A DNA stretch of 64,000 nucleotides, from NCBI GenBank assembly GCA_949987705.1, contig OX465282.1, forward strand, positions 12,388,501 through 12,452,500, given 5' to 3'. The stretch is from Thereva unica (Eukaryota; Arthropoda; Insecta; Diptera; Therevidae). Under the pieces are notes generated by a model. That model had not been told where the DNA came from. It made no database searches and saw nothing but the letters and a program-made list of their open reading frames with translations. The position numbers and the translations under genes are program-made. Positions 44,010-54,644 of this stretch are shown piece by piece. Every line of letters starts with the position of its first letter. Positions within the stretch are counted from its first letter, which is position 1.

Positions 44010-47000
44010 CTATAGGGTGGGATGATACCTCGGACTTTCTTCGCGACTTCTTGCCCGATTAAAACGATCATCAGTCATATTGTGCTGGATTTCTTGTAAT
44101 TGAACGCGATATTCAGTTGCTAAAGCCTCTTTTTGTTCTGCCTTTTCTTTTTCTCTACTTAAGTGATCCTGTAATAATTATATGAATTTTATTTTTAGAT
44201 AATAATATATAATTGCATTAATCTTACCCTAACTTCTTCGCATTGTCGTTTTGTTTCTAAATATTCTGCTTTTAATTTTGTGTAAGCTTTTCTTTCCATA
44301 TCTAATTGTTGACGTGTTTCAGCTAATAGATCTTGAAGAACGTTACCAGCTGCTTTATCTCCTGGCCGTCCAGAATCTACATTTCTACGTAATTCAGAAT
44401 TTTCTTTTTCAAGCTGAAAAGAATTTTATAGAATGGTTTGTTTAAAACTTTGATTTTATAATAGAATAATAATTTTTGTTATATTATAGCTTTTGAGTAC
44501 GCCATAGCAAGAGTATTATAAAGAGCTAGCATTTGACTCAGTTATACGCATATGCCCAAGATTACTATAGTTCACGAACCCGTGAAAAAGGTCGCTGGTC
44601 AGATTGGGGGCAGTGTGTCCCTTTCTGAACTGGGTCTAGAACCAGTCTCCAGCCCTATCGACCAATAGTATTGACAAATTCCTCACCAGCTCGGGGGCGG
44701 GACTTCTTCGTCGTGGGCTTTCGTCTCCACCTGGAATAAGAATTCCTCGTCCAATCGGTTCCAATCGACTACTGGGAGCTTGCGTTTAAACAAAGCTAAC
44801 GGTGGACGAGCCTCTGCAGGTGGTCGAGGGGGTTCCATTGTAAATCCGGGGAACCAGACATCGCCGGGCCCAGGATGAAAAGCAAAGGCGTAGGGGGCAT
44901 AGGCGCTACCCGAGCGAAGAGCACTATCACTAGTCCTTGGACGCATATCGAGGATTAGCGGGACCTACAGGCTGGCCGATTTAGAAGAGGCCTCTGCACA
45001 GGAATGGTCGGGCTCCGGGGATAGTCCATGGAAAACTTACTCCAACATTGCAAAAATGCAGGACAAGGTTTTATTTTTGGGATGTGTAGGGGGGGTCAGT
45101 GTGAGCTTAAGTTTGAGTTTTCGGGATTCTAACCCCCCCCATTTGGCCGCCATCTTGGAAAACGTGTGCAAATGGTTTTTCCACTATATCTCCGAAACGG
45201 TACATCTTACCGAAAATTTGCACGGACACTTTTTGTTTAGAATTAAATAATCTACAATTTATTACTTGAAAATTTTGTGGTAAAATGAATAATTAAGAAG
45301 TTATAAGCCTTAGAACACAAAAATTAGTCACAATATTTTCTTTTAAAGGCTATAACTTTTTTTCCTTCAACTTTAACAAAAAAAATAATAACAAGTTTTT
45401 TGTAGAGGGTTTCATTAGGAATAATTTTCATTCATTACTTTTTTAATTTCATTCACTACGAAGGGTTTTACAGCGCCCCGAAGGTATGAAAGTGACAGAT
45501 TTTCGGAATATTTTATTACAATTTTACCTCCTAGAAATTAGCAATAACAGCTAGCAAGTAATAATAATGAATGAATGACTATACGTTATAAGAAATGCCG
45601 ATGTTTGAGTAATGTAATAAAATTGTTTCGCATTTTTTTGCGGGTTTTTATTGCTGTTATGCCATGTTTTATAAGGTACGATATGGTTTAAAATGAAATT
45701 CTTTGAATAATAACCTGCGTTACTCCAATTTTTTAAAATAATTTGTTTTAGGACTACACAAAAAAGTGCTTTATTCAATTATGTTACCTATCTAGCAAAA
45801 TATGGACGTATTCAGTTTGTGATGCAAACGCTTGTCATAAAATGAATACGCCCGTATGTTGCTAGATAGTTAGAATAAATGAAATACTTTTTTGTGTAGT
45901 CCTAAAACAAATTAGTAGTGAATGAAATTAAAAAAGTAATGAATGAAAATTATTCCTAATGAAACCCTCTACAAAAAACTTGTTATTATTTTTTTTGTTA
46001 AAGTTGAAGGAAAAAAAGTTATAGCCTTTAAAAGAAAATATTGTGACTAATTTTTGTGTTCTAAGGCTTATAACTTCTTAATTATTCATTTTACCACAAA
46101 ATTTTCAAGTAATAAATTGTAGATTATTTAATTCTAAACAAAAAGTGTCCTTGCAAATTTTCGGTAAGATGTACCGTTTCGGAGATATAGTGGAAAAACC
46201 ATTTGCACACGTTTTCCAAGATGGCGGCCAAATGGGGGGGGTTAGAATCCCGAAAACTCAAACTTAAGCTCACACTGACCCCCCCTACACATCCCAAAAA
46301 TAAAACCTTGTCCTGCATTTTTGCAATGTTGGAGTAAGTTTTCCATGGACTAGGAGCAATGTTGTAGGACTGTGTACCAGTATCTCTCGCCCTTGTATTA
46401 TGAGGGTTTGGGGCAGATTCAGATGTGGTGTCAATGATGGTACGTAACCATGTAAGGTACTTCCGCATATGTGAAAAATTTACTGTGTGTCATATAGTAG
46501 CGGTGGAGCGCTAAAATCTGCTTTTGCCGGCAAAACATCCTCTACAGTCCTATTTGATGGGGGTGGCATACTTTATGTTGACCCTTTAACTGCGTTTGCG
46601 GCTGCAATTTTAGCGGAGAATCCGCTTCGGAAAATTTAGAGAATGGGCAATAAGACAGTGACGATGATAACGGCGCGGCGCCAAAGAATGGAGTGGACGA
46701 AATTCTCTGTTTTATGTTGTTGTGGTACGCATAATGGCGACCTACGTCTCTTAGGGCGTCCGTTACATAGTTAGTAGTATTGATGACATACTCATACTTG
46801 AGGATGTGGAAGAAGAATTTTATTGTATAGAAAACACAACTCCAAGACAGAAAGAAACACAACCGAAGTACAGATGATCCAGAAAGCGATGTGACAAAAG
46901 TAGAGGTAGAAGCAAATTCCATTGGAAAACTCTAAAATCATAAAATTCCAGCTCTAGATGCTATATCAACAGAAATCTTAAAATAAGACGTAGAAAAGGT

Positions 47001-50000
47001 GTGCCATAGATTACACACTCTTATTATAAATTTATAGAGAAATAGAAAGATACCGGAAAGGTGCATAGTCTAGAGATAGCTGTTGTCCCAGTCCACGAAA
47101 AAAGTGAACTTATATATACATACAGCACAAATTACAGACCGATCGCACTGTGGAGCACATACTACGTTTCCGTAGCAGCTTGAGTGCTCGAATAGTTGAA
47201 GCAGCATATTAGCTTGAAAAAAGCTTGAGTTCTTCAGCTGTCATTTGAAGTTACTATTATTTTTCTTTCTTTTATCGTGCTTTTATTTCTTTATTAATAT
47301 TTTTGTCTCCTCATATTTCCACAAATTGCTTTTAGACACACTTACAAGCCTAACTTACACAATTTCGACAACTCAAGCTTTCAAGCTCGGTTTACATGAC
47401 AAGTACTATCAGATAGATTTTCTTGATCGACTCCAGTCGAGCTGCTTGCGTTTACATTTATACTTGAAGTACGCTTCAAGTAAGCTTCAAGTTGTCATGG
47501 AACCGCACTACCAGCTTACATTTTAAGTCTTGCAAAGTACTATATACTGACTATATATGGAGATGGTCCCGTGTAGCTACTTAACTCCCTGAGAAAAAAT
47601 AACACACAAAAAAAACTTCAGCGTCCGGCTGAGCCACAACTCCGTCGGGTTAGCTTAAGATAGCGGAGTGCTATGACCAGGCCCGCCAGGAAAGTCGTAG
47701 AGTACGTCCTTGTGTACTAATCTCCAAGGGCCCCGAAACTAGCTTGAGCAAAAATTCAAAACTTCCATATCCCTGGATTCTAATTGTCCAGCGTAATTTA
47801 GAGCCTGAAACACAAGCACTCAGCACGCTCAAATATATGTTATTTTTGCGTATAGGTATTGCTAGGTTCGTGCGGGATAGGTTTAGGAGGTTATCAGTTT
47901 TGTTCTTGTAGGACGGCCATGCTGCATATTGTTAATCATTTCTGTCTTGCGTTGGCCAAGGATAGGAAACGTACCTAAATATGTCTTTAAACCGTATTCA
48001 TAGGGAGGATTACTTCTTCTGGTGAATAGGCATCCATATTCAAACCCTCTCTTGCGAAATCTTCAGCTCTCGTTCCTTTGTACATATATTGCAGTAGTTG
48101 AGAGCCAAGATAGGAGCTTGCCTATCATTTTTTTTGTGTGAGGTTCTGCGGCCATTCATTTGGCCTATTGTACTACACCCCAACACCTCATATTTTTAGG
48201 CCAGACCACTTGGACAAGATCAGCCAGAAACCTGCCTAGTGGCTTATTGCTTAGACATGAATGCTCGAGCAGGGACTCCTCCAATAAAGTAACCTTGCAT
48301 TTCGCTATTGCGGAGCATTCACAGCGGACGTGGAGAGCAGACTCATCCTCCTCAGGTAAAGCCTGTAGGTGGGATCCTCCGCTCTTCCTACTCTCCATAA
48401 GTGGTAATTTAGAGCGCAGTGTCCGGTAATCAAACCAACAAGTGTCCTGATGTCACTTCAATTGCGTCCTAACAATTCCTTAGCCGTGTATAGTTGGCTA
48501 GTCCAGGCGCGGGCCTCCAGCGTTCAGTATATTTCATCAAAATCCGAATGGCTAGGGACCTTTGCAGCAAGTTGATAGGTGCTTCGATAGCTGGCTCTAG
48601 ACCGATGAATGCAATGTCAAAGCCCTGTTAAACCAGGGCTTCCGAAAAAGAAAAAAATTGAAGTTGATCGTCTCCAAGAACCGACTGTACAATTCAGACT
48701 GTAGACAACTGTATACAACTCAGATCATAACTGGAAATTGCCGCGTCAGTAACGTAGTTTTTAAAGTGCTCGGCTATAATCGCAGCGGTCCGTCGTTAAA
48801 ATCCATGTTCGTCCGTCTGTCCATGTTTTCTCACCTAGATAACTTTCCTTCTATCTTGTCTTCGTTTGTTACAGCATTATCGTTTTCTCCTACCAAACAA
48901 ACAAAACAACAAAACACTACAAACAAAATCAACAAGAAAACAACTTTCTATTCGATCGCCCAAGTCGAGGTTCTGTCGCGGTAGTACATGTTGGATTGGA
49001 GTCGAAGGAATATTACCTGCAAACCATACAAAGTGAAATACTAATCCGCTCACGTCTATTCTACGGGTCTGATGTTTGGGCATCATTAACTAGGCAAACA
49101 TATAATTAGCATAATATTACCGAAAGGGACCGTGTCCAGTTCAATCCAGTATATAATAAAGACACAATCAAACGAGCTTCGAGAGCATTCTGCCAATTTC
49201 TATTTTCAACAATAAAAAAACGCATATTCATTTCAAACTAACTTACCTTCGAAATAACATCACCCTTTTCTTTTAGCTCTGCATTCTGTTTTTCACATTG
49301 CAAATCTAATTTATCACAAAGCTCCTTAACAGCATCTAAATCAGCTTTAAGAAGCTTCTGATCATCATACGCCTGGTCCAATTCTGTTTCTAAACTACAA
49401 ATTTTTGTTGATAATGTTGAAACCTAAAATAAATTAACAATTTACACCAGCTAGTTGATAAATTTTTAAATTAAATTGAATTTGATAAATAATACTGCGT
49501 ATTTTAAGTGACATCAAATAAAAAATAAATTAATAAATAAACAATAATGAAAATAATCAATAACAATCAATTAGAGTAAGCGTTCTCACCTGCTTCTCGT
49601 ATTTTTGAATGACACATTCTTTAGTGCAAAGTTCTTGTTTCAGTTTTGATATTTCTTCTTCGGCATCGCATAATTGTCGTCTAGTTAGAAATAATAAATA
49701 AAGTAAAAATGAAAAGTAAAAACAAATATTTAAACAAAAGGGAATAAAATTAACAAAAAATAAAAAGAAATTATTGAAATCTTAAGAACCTATGACGGCA
49801 GCGACATCTGAAAATTATTAATTATAGATTCCTTTGATATCTGATAGTTATTGAATTATATAAAGGTGAGATTTAAATTTTCTGGCCACGAATTTTCTAA
49901 TCAACAAAAACTAATGGAAACCAACAAAATTATTCATGACAAACAGTACTGGTGACCTCCTTGTATGTCTAACGGAGCACCTCCACCAAAACATCCATCG

Positions 50001-52017
50001 CTTTGGTGAGTCTGCTCTAATTGCTATAGATAGGTCCAAAGCTTTTGGCACCCTACTCTGTTGTCAAATTTCCAAGTTATTGGTATCCACCCAGTTCTAA
50101 GGAAATGAATTAAGAGCTTCTTTTCTGACTGTTCAATAAAGGTAGTATTGGACGACGTCGAATCTAACTCCCACACCGTATCGGCCGAAGTTCCTCAAGT
50201 TCTTTCAGCCGCTCTTTCTCTAATATTTATAAATGATATGCTCTCAATCCCTTCCAACCCACTTCTCATCTTCGTTGATGCCAGTACTTTGCATAATTCC
50301 TATGCTTTCGACAATATAAAGCAAGCATGTGCCAGACCTTGTCTTCACCATCGTGCACTCATCTCCAACTCTCTCAACAGGGACATCGAACTTAGGGCGC
50401 TTTCAGTAATGCAGGATGCGTGCGCAAATGACTTATTCAGCAATTGAAAGTGTGAAGCTTTCAATGACTGAATAAGTCAATTGCGCACGCAGCCTGCATT
50501 ACTGAAAGTGCCCATATTCTTGATTGGGGCCCAAGAATCATGTTGAGTTGAACCCCTACAAAAGGAAGTACTGACTCATTACTTATAAAACCTGCACCGA
50601 CCTTCCTTCTGTCTCGGTGGGCAAAACAAACTTTACAGCTGATGCTTCTCTTAATATCTTGGGTATAACTTTATCAAGCTAAACAAGCATCCCAATGCCT
50701 AGGATTTCTTAAGAGATACAAGCTTCTTCTTTCAGCAGCAGCCAGAGCTACAATCTACAAATCCTACATTCGGCCCCGCCTCATTTATCTGGACTGGTGC
50801 CCTAGCGTGGCTGGCAATGTGCAAAGCTGCGCCATCCAAATCATTGGAGATGACCGCCTTTGCATCTTCATTGAGTCTTTGAGCCACCGTAGGAATGTAG
50901 CAGCCCTGTCAAAGTTGTATCCCTATTACCATAGCGACTGTTCCACTGAAATTTCCGTTCTCCTGCCTGCACGGCAGTACTTCTCCCACAACACATGACT
51001 AGCCCACTCGGCTCACTCTTATACCCTGCAACCCCAATTTTCGCGCACACTAACGTCTAAAAGTTCGTTTAGAACAATCAGTTTTTCCGAACTCGTACAA
51101 CACACAAGAGTTTAAACGTTGCTCCAACACCCCCAGATCTCCTTGATCTATCATATTCTCTTCCACCTTTCAAACCAAACTTACTACCAGAAATTGCACC
51201 ATAACCTGAACGACATGACAGACTGATAGTACAAAGGGTTATTCCTAAGCTTGGTTTTCCCACATAAGAAAAAAAGATTCAAAGTCAATGTGTGGTAAAA
51301 AATAGATCCAGATGACTAGAATTATACAATTTCACAAAGCAGTGAGTACTACGAGGGCTACATACATAGAATAGGACAGAACAAACATTTCTTTACTTCC
51401 ATTTTGAGGCTAGAAATCTTCTGTCTCACCTTTGGAAAATTTCAAACCAACAAAAAATCTTACTTGTTTTCAGCAGCTTCAATTTCCAAGCTTTGATTGT
51501 TGCCTTCAAGAACGATAGCATCATGAGATAAATGCCTATAATGTTCAAGCATTTCTTCTCTTTCACGTTCCTGCAAAAAGAATAAATAAATTATCAAAAA
51601 TAAATTAAAAAAATCATTTTAAAAACATCAAACTCTACCTTTTGAAGTAACAAATCCTCCGCCCTCTGGACTTTATGTACGTACTGCTGCAATTGATTCT
51701 TAAGACTCTCAACTTCCTTTTCACAATCTTTTAACTTGCGCTTTACTAAAGCAATTTCAGCCTGTGCATCGGATAGTTCATTTGTTAAGCGACTGTAAAG
51801 AGTAGAGTTGAAAATTTAGACTTACTGAAGACAGAAACCAAAGCTTTATAGAAAGATAAAAGCTGAAAGTTAGATTATTGGTAGCACAAACCTGTTTTCA
51901 GCGAGGGCCCGGTCTCTTGTTTCTTTAAGAGCAGATAATTGTTGACGAAGAGTTTTGCTTTCTGTTGATGTTTCGTGAAGTTCACTCTCGAAGATTTTCT
52001 TTTCGGATGTTCGCTTG
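44010..52017 (-). CDS. Cep135: CEP135/Bld10-like centriolar coiled-coil protein, last seven coding exons
   Basis: Minus exons: 52017-51892, 51792-51639, 51570-51464, 49680-49590, 49423-49247, 44413-44228 and 44168-44010 (TAG), all with GT-AG borders and consistent phases, encoding about 332 residues with no stops. The translation is one long heptad-rich coiled coil: RDRALAENSRLTNELSDA, YVHKVQRAEDLLLQKERERE, EMLEHYRHLSHDAIVLEGNN, QSLEIEAAENKRQL, LEKENSELRRNVDSGRPGDK, and a charged end RARSREESPRYHPTL. The 'RDRALAEN-RL---L', 'YV-EV-RAE-LL-QKE-ER-EML-H(Y/F)R-LS-(D/E)A--LE-NN-SLE-EA' series is the conserved C-terminal half of CEP135, which binds centriole cartwheel and microtubule components and is needed for centriole and basal-body structure. 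The paralogue TSGA10 is the main alternative. Upstream exons are not found between 52017 and 64000. The 44414-49246, 49681-51463 and 49424-49589 introns differ greatly in size; the first two are transposon-filled. Confidence 0.8.
44530..45021 (-). mobile_element. Pro-rich ORF1-like reading frame, interrupted by the palindromic element (downstream half)
   Basis: Minus frame 44946-44683 reads RPRTSDSALRSGSAYAPYAF, GDVWFPGFTMEPPRPPAEAR and NRLDEEFLFQVETKAHDEEV. G/C-rich and unlike host exons. With 46353-46468 (WLRTIIDTTSESAPNPHN) it reads as one interrupted frame; I suspect a retroelement ORF1 but cannot name the clade. Confidence 0.35.
45022..46352. mobile_element. 1.33-kb palindromic DNA element with 438-bp near-identical arms
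   Basis: The left arm 45022-45459 and the reverse complement of 45915-46352 are equal in length and differ, by eye, at about one base (CACGGACAC against CAAGGACAC). Ends read TAGTCCATGGAAAACTTACT; TA lies at both extremes, compatible with a Tc1/mariner-type TA target and an element starting GTCCATGG. The spacer 45460-45914 holds about 280 bp of unique AT-rich sequence and a nested inverted repeat. No transposase. The arms contain ATGGCGGCC, and the mirror-image short frames at 45056-45250 (+) and 46124-46320 (-) are the same sequence in each arm. Confidence 0.8.
45739..45914. repeat. Nested inverted repeat inside the palindrome spacer
   Basis: TAATTTGTTTTAGGACTACA (45739) pairs with the reverse of 45895-45914; imperfect pairing extends over about 75 bp (45739-45813 with 45844-45914). 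It ends exactly where the outer right arm begins (45915). TA at both ends suggests a second, smaller TA-type MITE. Confidence 0.7.
46353..46480 (-). mobile_element. Upstream half of the interrupted Pro-rich reading frame
   Basis: MRKYLTWLRTIIDTTSESAP and NPHNTRARDTGTQSYNIAP run into the palindrome end. See 44530-45021. Confidence 0.35.
46850..47155 (+). mobile_element. LINE RT N-terminal scrap
   Basis: SRKRCDKSRGR-like, then (shifted) NSIGKL, NHKIPALDAISTEILK, CHRLHTLIINL and RNRKIPERCIV: the 'AI-KLKN-KAPGLD-I--EILK------L--LI--I----IP--W' start of an RT. Frameshifted, with stops. Confidence 0.5.
47160..47510. mobile_element. MITE family X, copy 2 (opposite orientation)
   Basis: Ends TACTACGTTTCCGTAGCAGC and, from the right, TAGTGCGGTTCCATGACAAC. 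Shares interior blocks with 35482-35762 in reverse complement. Contains repeated GCTTCAAG/CTTGAA motifs. Confidence 0.55.
47815..48128 (-). mobile_element. R1/I-type LINE RNase H end
   Basis: Minus: RAEDFAREGLNMDAYSPEEV, then ILPMNTV, resembles the 'GNExADExAREGxxxxxxxxExxLPMxTxK' linker after RNase H. Confidence 0.4.
48130..48640 (-). mobile_element. R1/LOA-type LINE C-terminus with 3' UTR and poly(A)
   Basis: Minus: ITGHCALNYHLW-like (shifted), then LPEEDESALHVRCECSAIAK and KPLGRFLADLVQVVW: the C-terminal Cys-rich block and the following 'ILxFIxxxGL' helix. The 3' UTR has TTGGCCTATTGTACTACAC (plus view). CACACAAAAAAAA on the minus strand at 48129-48141 is the poly(A) end. Confidence 0.55.
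48650..49240. other. CEP135 intron, nothing recognised
   Basis: Short frames only; an AAACAAACAAAACAAC-type A/C-rich patch at 48893-48950. Confidence 0.35.
49878..51274 (+). mobile_element. LINE-A copy in a CEP135 intron, 5'-truncated, with tail
   Basis: Reads DKQY, GDLLVCLTEHLHQNIHRF-like, LIAIDRSKAFG, then SAALSLIFINDMLSIPSNPL and IFVDASTLHNSYAFD (FADD mutated to FVDA), LDWGP, LSHRRNVAALSKLYPYYHSD, CSTEI, and the tail TAGTACAAAGGGTTATTCCT, AAGC, CCACATAAGAAAAAAA. Flanked by AGATTTAAA (49869-49877) and AGATTCAAA (51275-51283), a probable target duplication with one change. It carries a 120-bp MITE at 50395. Confidence 0.8.
50395..50514. mobile_element. 120-bp hairpin MITE with TA target inside LINE-A
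   Basis: The arms GGGCGCTTTCAGTAATGCAG (left) and GGGCACTTTCAGTAATGCAG (from the right) continue as TGCGTGCGCAAATGACTTAT against TGCGTGCGCAATTGACTTAT, 56 bp each with a few mismatches. TA lies at both sides (50393-50394 and 50515-50516). Removing it with one TA rejoins the LINE-A frame as NRDIEL-ILDWGP. Confidence 0.85.
51284..51463. other. CEP135 intron remainder
   Basis: No feature. Confidence 0.3.
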
Positions 52018-52880
52018 CTGGAAGAGAAAATGAATTCAAACTATTATTATCTTTATGGATACCATGGACTATGTTGGAAATATCGTCTCTAATTCATAAA
52101 TTTAGAAAAGAAGACTCCATTAGTTATCCTAACCTTTTTATTTTAATACAAATCAAGCATTCTTCGTTAAATTATAAAGCCTTAGTTAGGATAGGATACC
52201 TCACTCCAACATCTCATTTGTGATGTTAAAGTACATTTACTAGTAATAGGTTTAGTTCAAGGAGCTGTGGGGAGGACGTAGCAGATTTAATGTAATTCCA
52301 GGATGTTCAGAAGATATTGATTAGTTTTTATGTTTTGTTTCAATGATTTCAAAAATACTGACTGCGAAACATCGTTTTACGATTTAAAACAAATATTAGA
52401 GATTTTATAAAGTAACCGGCGATACAACTGACATAGACAACGAATTTCTTGCTTAATATTTTCACGGGTCATGAAAGATACATGGTATTTACAGTACGAT
52501 CCCTCAATAAAGAGTCAAACCGCCCAGTGGTGCTCCGGTGAAGAGGATGAGTTTTTCGAAATTCGAGGTGATGATTATGCCCAAAACATTTTTGATTCTT
52601 GATCAATTTTACATTGTAACTAACAAACTTATATCACATCTTCATCCGTGGATGGTGTACAACTAGACATGTTTCTCACCGACCTAGGCGATCGAATGAA
52701 CATCAGATTAAGATCGCTAAAGAAGCATCCTAATGCCTCTGGGATTTCACACTTGGCTCTTGACAGGGCATTCCAGGTTCAGGAGTTCCACAAAGGTCGG
52801 GTTTTCGCTGGTACTGTCTGCGCTAGTAGTCTGGTACTGTCTGCGTCACGGCATTTGTCGGCTGATTAACGGGATTGTCC
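52018..52880. other. Upstream of the last CEP135 exon found; no exon recognised
   Basis: Short frames only. CTGGTACTGTCTGCG occurs twice, at about 52809 and 52831 (22-bp spacing). Confidence 0.35.
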
Positions 52881-52881
52881 T

Positions 52882-53306
52882 GTTTCAGGAGGCATAACAG
52901 TCCGACGAGGCCGCCTCCTGCTAATCCGGGCTGTTGTGGCACAGCCGGCTGCTTAAAAATTGAATTCATACAGCATCCAAGAATTCAAACGCAAGGCCCA
53001 CTGGCTCCTCCTCATGCATCCTCCAGATTAGCCTGGCTAAAGAATATCGAGGGTGAACCAACGATTATCAGTTATCGAGGCTCGAGACGTCGCCAAAAAA
53101 CGCCTAGAATGGAAACGAATCGTGAATAGAGTTCGAGATCCAGCGGCACCGACAGCAGCGTATCCGTTGCGGAGACGTCCCGCTCGGACCGCCAGCTAAC
53201 AGATCAAAGAAGAAGAAGATTAGCCTTAACCATTGCACCATGAAGAAAACGACATGATGGACTGGTAGTATAAAGGGCGACACCGAAGCTTCCACATAAT
53301 AAGAAA
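52882..53306 (+). mobile_element. SINE-2 copy 2, probably carrying an inserted LINE scrap
   Basis: TTTCAGGAGGCATAACAGTC start, tRNA-like part with TGGCACAGCCGG (A box) and AATTCAAACGC (decayed B box), ATGCATCCTCCAG shared with copy 1, and the tail ACCATTGCACCATG, ATGATGGACTGGTAGTATAA, then CCACATAATAAGAAAA. Between about 53040 and 53215 there is extra sequence encoding KKRLEWKRIVNRVRDPAA, followed by AAGAAGAAGAAG: probably a different LINE 3' end. Confidence 0.65.
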
Positions 53307-53309
53307 ACG

Positions 53310-53730
53310 TACATTGAAAAAGGCGCCTTCTATATTTAAAAAGCTGTTAATGTGCATTGCTTCTAATGTAGGGTCCTTTCGCTAGCTTCCACTACCACGT
53401 GCGAAGCTGTTTCATTAACTCTTACCAGTATCTTGAGCACGAAGAATGTTAGGCTATTCGACCTATGTATGTATGTATATTCCTTCGGGATTTTTTCATG
53501 ACATCTTCCACCTGTTTTTGGAATGAAGACGCCTGTCGTCCATTTACAACTCACAGGGAACGTAGCTGAGCCACACGTAGCTGTTGAACGCGACCAGCAG
53601 CCATTATATTACCAACTCGGATAAATTTCTGTAATGCATACATTTAACTAGTTGTATGACATAGGCAGAGGGCTCTGTCCATTCCCTGTTGCTCCCACTT
53701 CATTTTAAGTCCTTGCAACTGGGAAAATGT
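53310..53730. other. No gene seen
   Basis: Contains a TATG microsatellite (about 53465-53480) and no clear coding region. Confidence 0.35.
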
Positions 53731-53739
53731 GTGTTCATT

Positions 53740-54165
53740 AGAAGTTCTATGTACTCCACTTGCAACTCCATTCAAGCTCTTTTATAAAGGACGGTTTGGA
53801 TTGTCTCTTTGGCCCGCTAAGCTTGACTCTTTCACAAAATACCACGTGGGGATGGCTCCTGCACTAAATTCGGTTTTCAGGCGAACTACCCTGGCTTCCG
53901 GAATTGGATTTGACTGCATTGCTAAGCAGGCATGAAAAATTGCCAGAAGTTCTGCCTGGAAAACGCTGGCGAAATAAGGCAAGCGGAAGCTTTTTTACTA
54001 GTTAATTGCCAGCTTCTACACCCGAATGTGATTTGGATCCATCTGTATACAAGACAACGTCTTAGTCCTTGCAGATTGGAAATCTTCCCATTCCTCTCTG
54101 GTAAGGATCCTGATACCATTTCCTGTGGTAAAAAGCGCAATATATTACTGTGTCCATACATGTGC
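53740..54165 (-). mobile_element. LINE RNase H domain
   Basis: Minus frames: LSCIQMDPN-like (YTDGSK block decayed), then FRLPYFASVFQAELLAIFHA, CLAMQSNPIPEA. FASVFQAELLAI is the catalytic Glu block. The rest decays into a G/C-poor region. Confidence 0.6.
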
Positions 54166-54254
54166 CAAGCAACCGGAGGGTGGTACAGGCCGCCTGCTGA
54201 AATGTATATACTACATTTTCAACCGCTGCTTTTGAGCTTGTAGATACTATCACC

Positions 54255-54640
54255 CTCTCAACCTTGTTGACTTAGTTCATCCAAGCGCTCACTGAGTTTT
54301 TCATCGGAGTCAGCCTCTTCGTTAGATAAAGCCGTTTTGAAAACCTTCGTCCATGCCTGCCTTAGTCCAAAATGGAGTTTATAGTCAACTCTTTCGAGCT
54401 CCTCTAGGCACTCGTCGTTGATTAGCAGTACCAGCGTTCTACTATTTCGCTGGGATTCCTCTGCCTTGAGCACCTTTCAGTTGTCCATGGGGATATCGCT
54501 GTTGTGGCGCCAAAGATACTCGAGTAATTTGCCCCATCACGAACTCCACGACCATCTCTGATGCTTTTGGCCTCGATGTCGGCCTAGAAAAGGACGGTAG
54601 TAGAATGGGCATTGGCACTAGATAGTGGTCCTTCACTACT
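54255..54640 (-). mobile_element. DUF4780-type ORF1 domain
   Basis: Minus frames: RPKASEMVVEFVMGQI, YLWRHNSDIPMDN, KVLKAEESQRNSRTLVLLIN and DECLEELERVDYKLHFGLRQ. 'LxxxNPDIPTxxWxVLxxxxxxxxxxxLVLxIDExxLExLxxxxYKLxFGLxxAxxxV' is the DUF4780 end, found in ORF1-like proteins of insect retroelements. Followed downstream by an RNase H remnant on the same strand, so perhaps one element with its middle deleted. Confidence 0.6.
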
Positions 54641-54644
54641 TCGC

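Noticed and set aside
45056..45250. Short protein conserved as two copies (also 46124-46320, minus)
   Set aside because: The two copies are the two arms of one palindrome, so the similarity is not evidence of coding.
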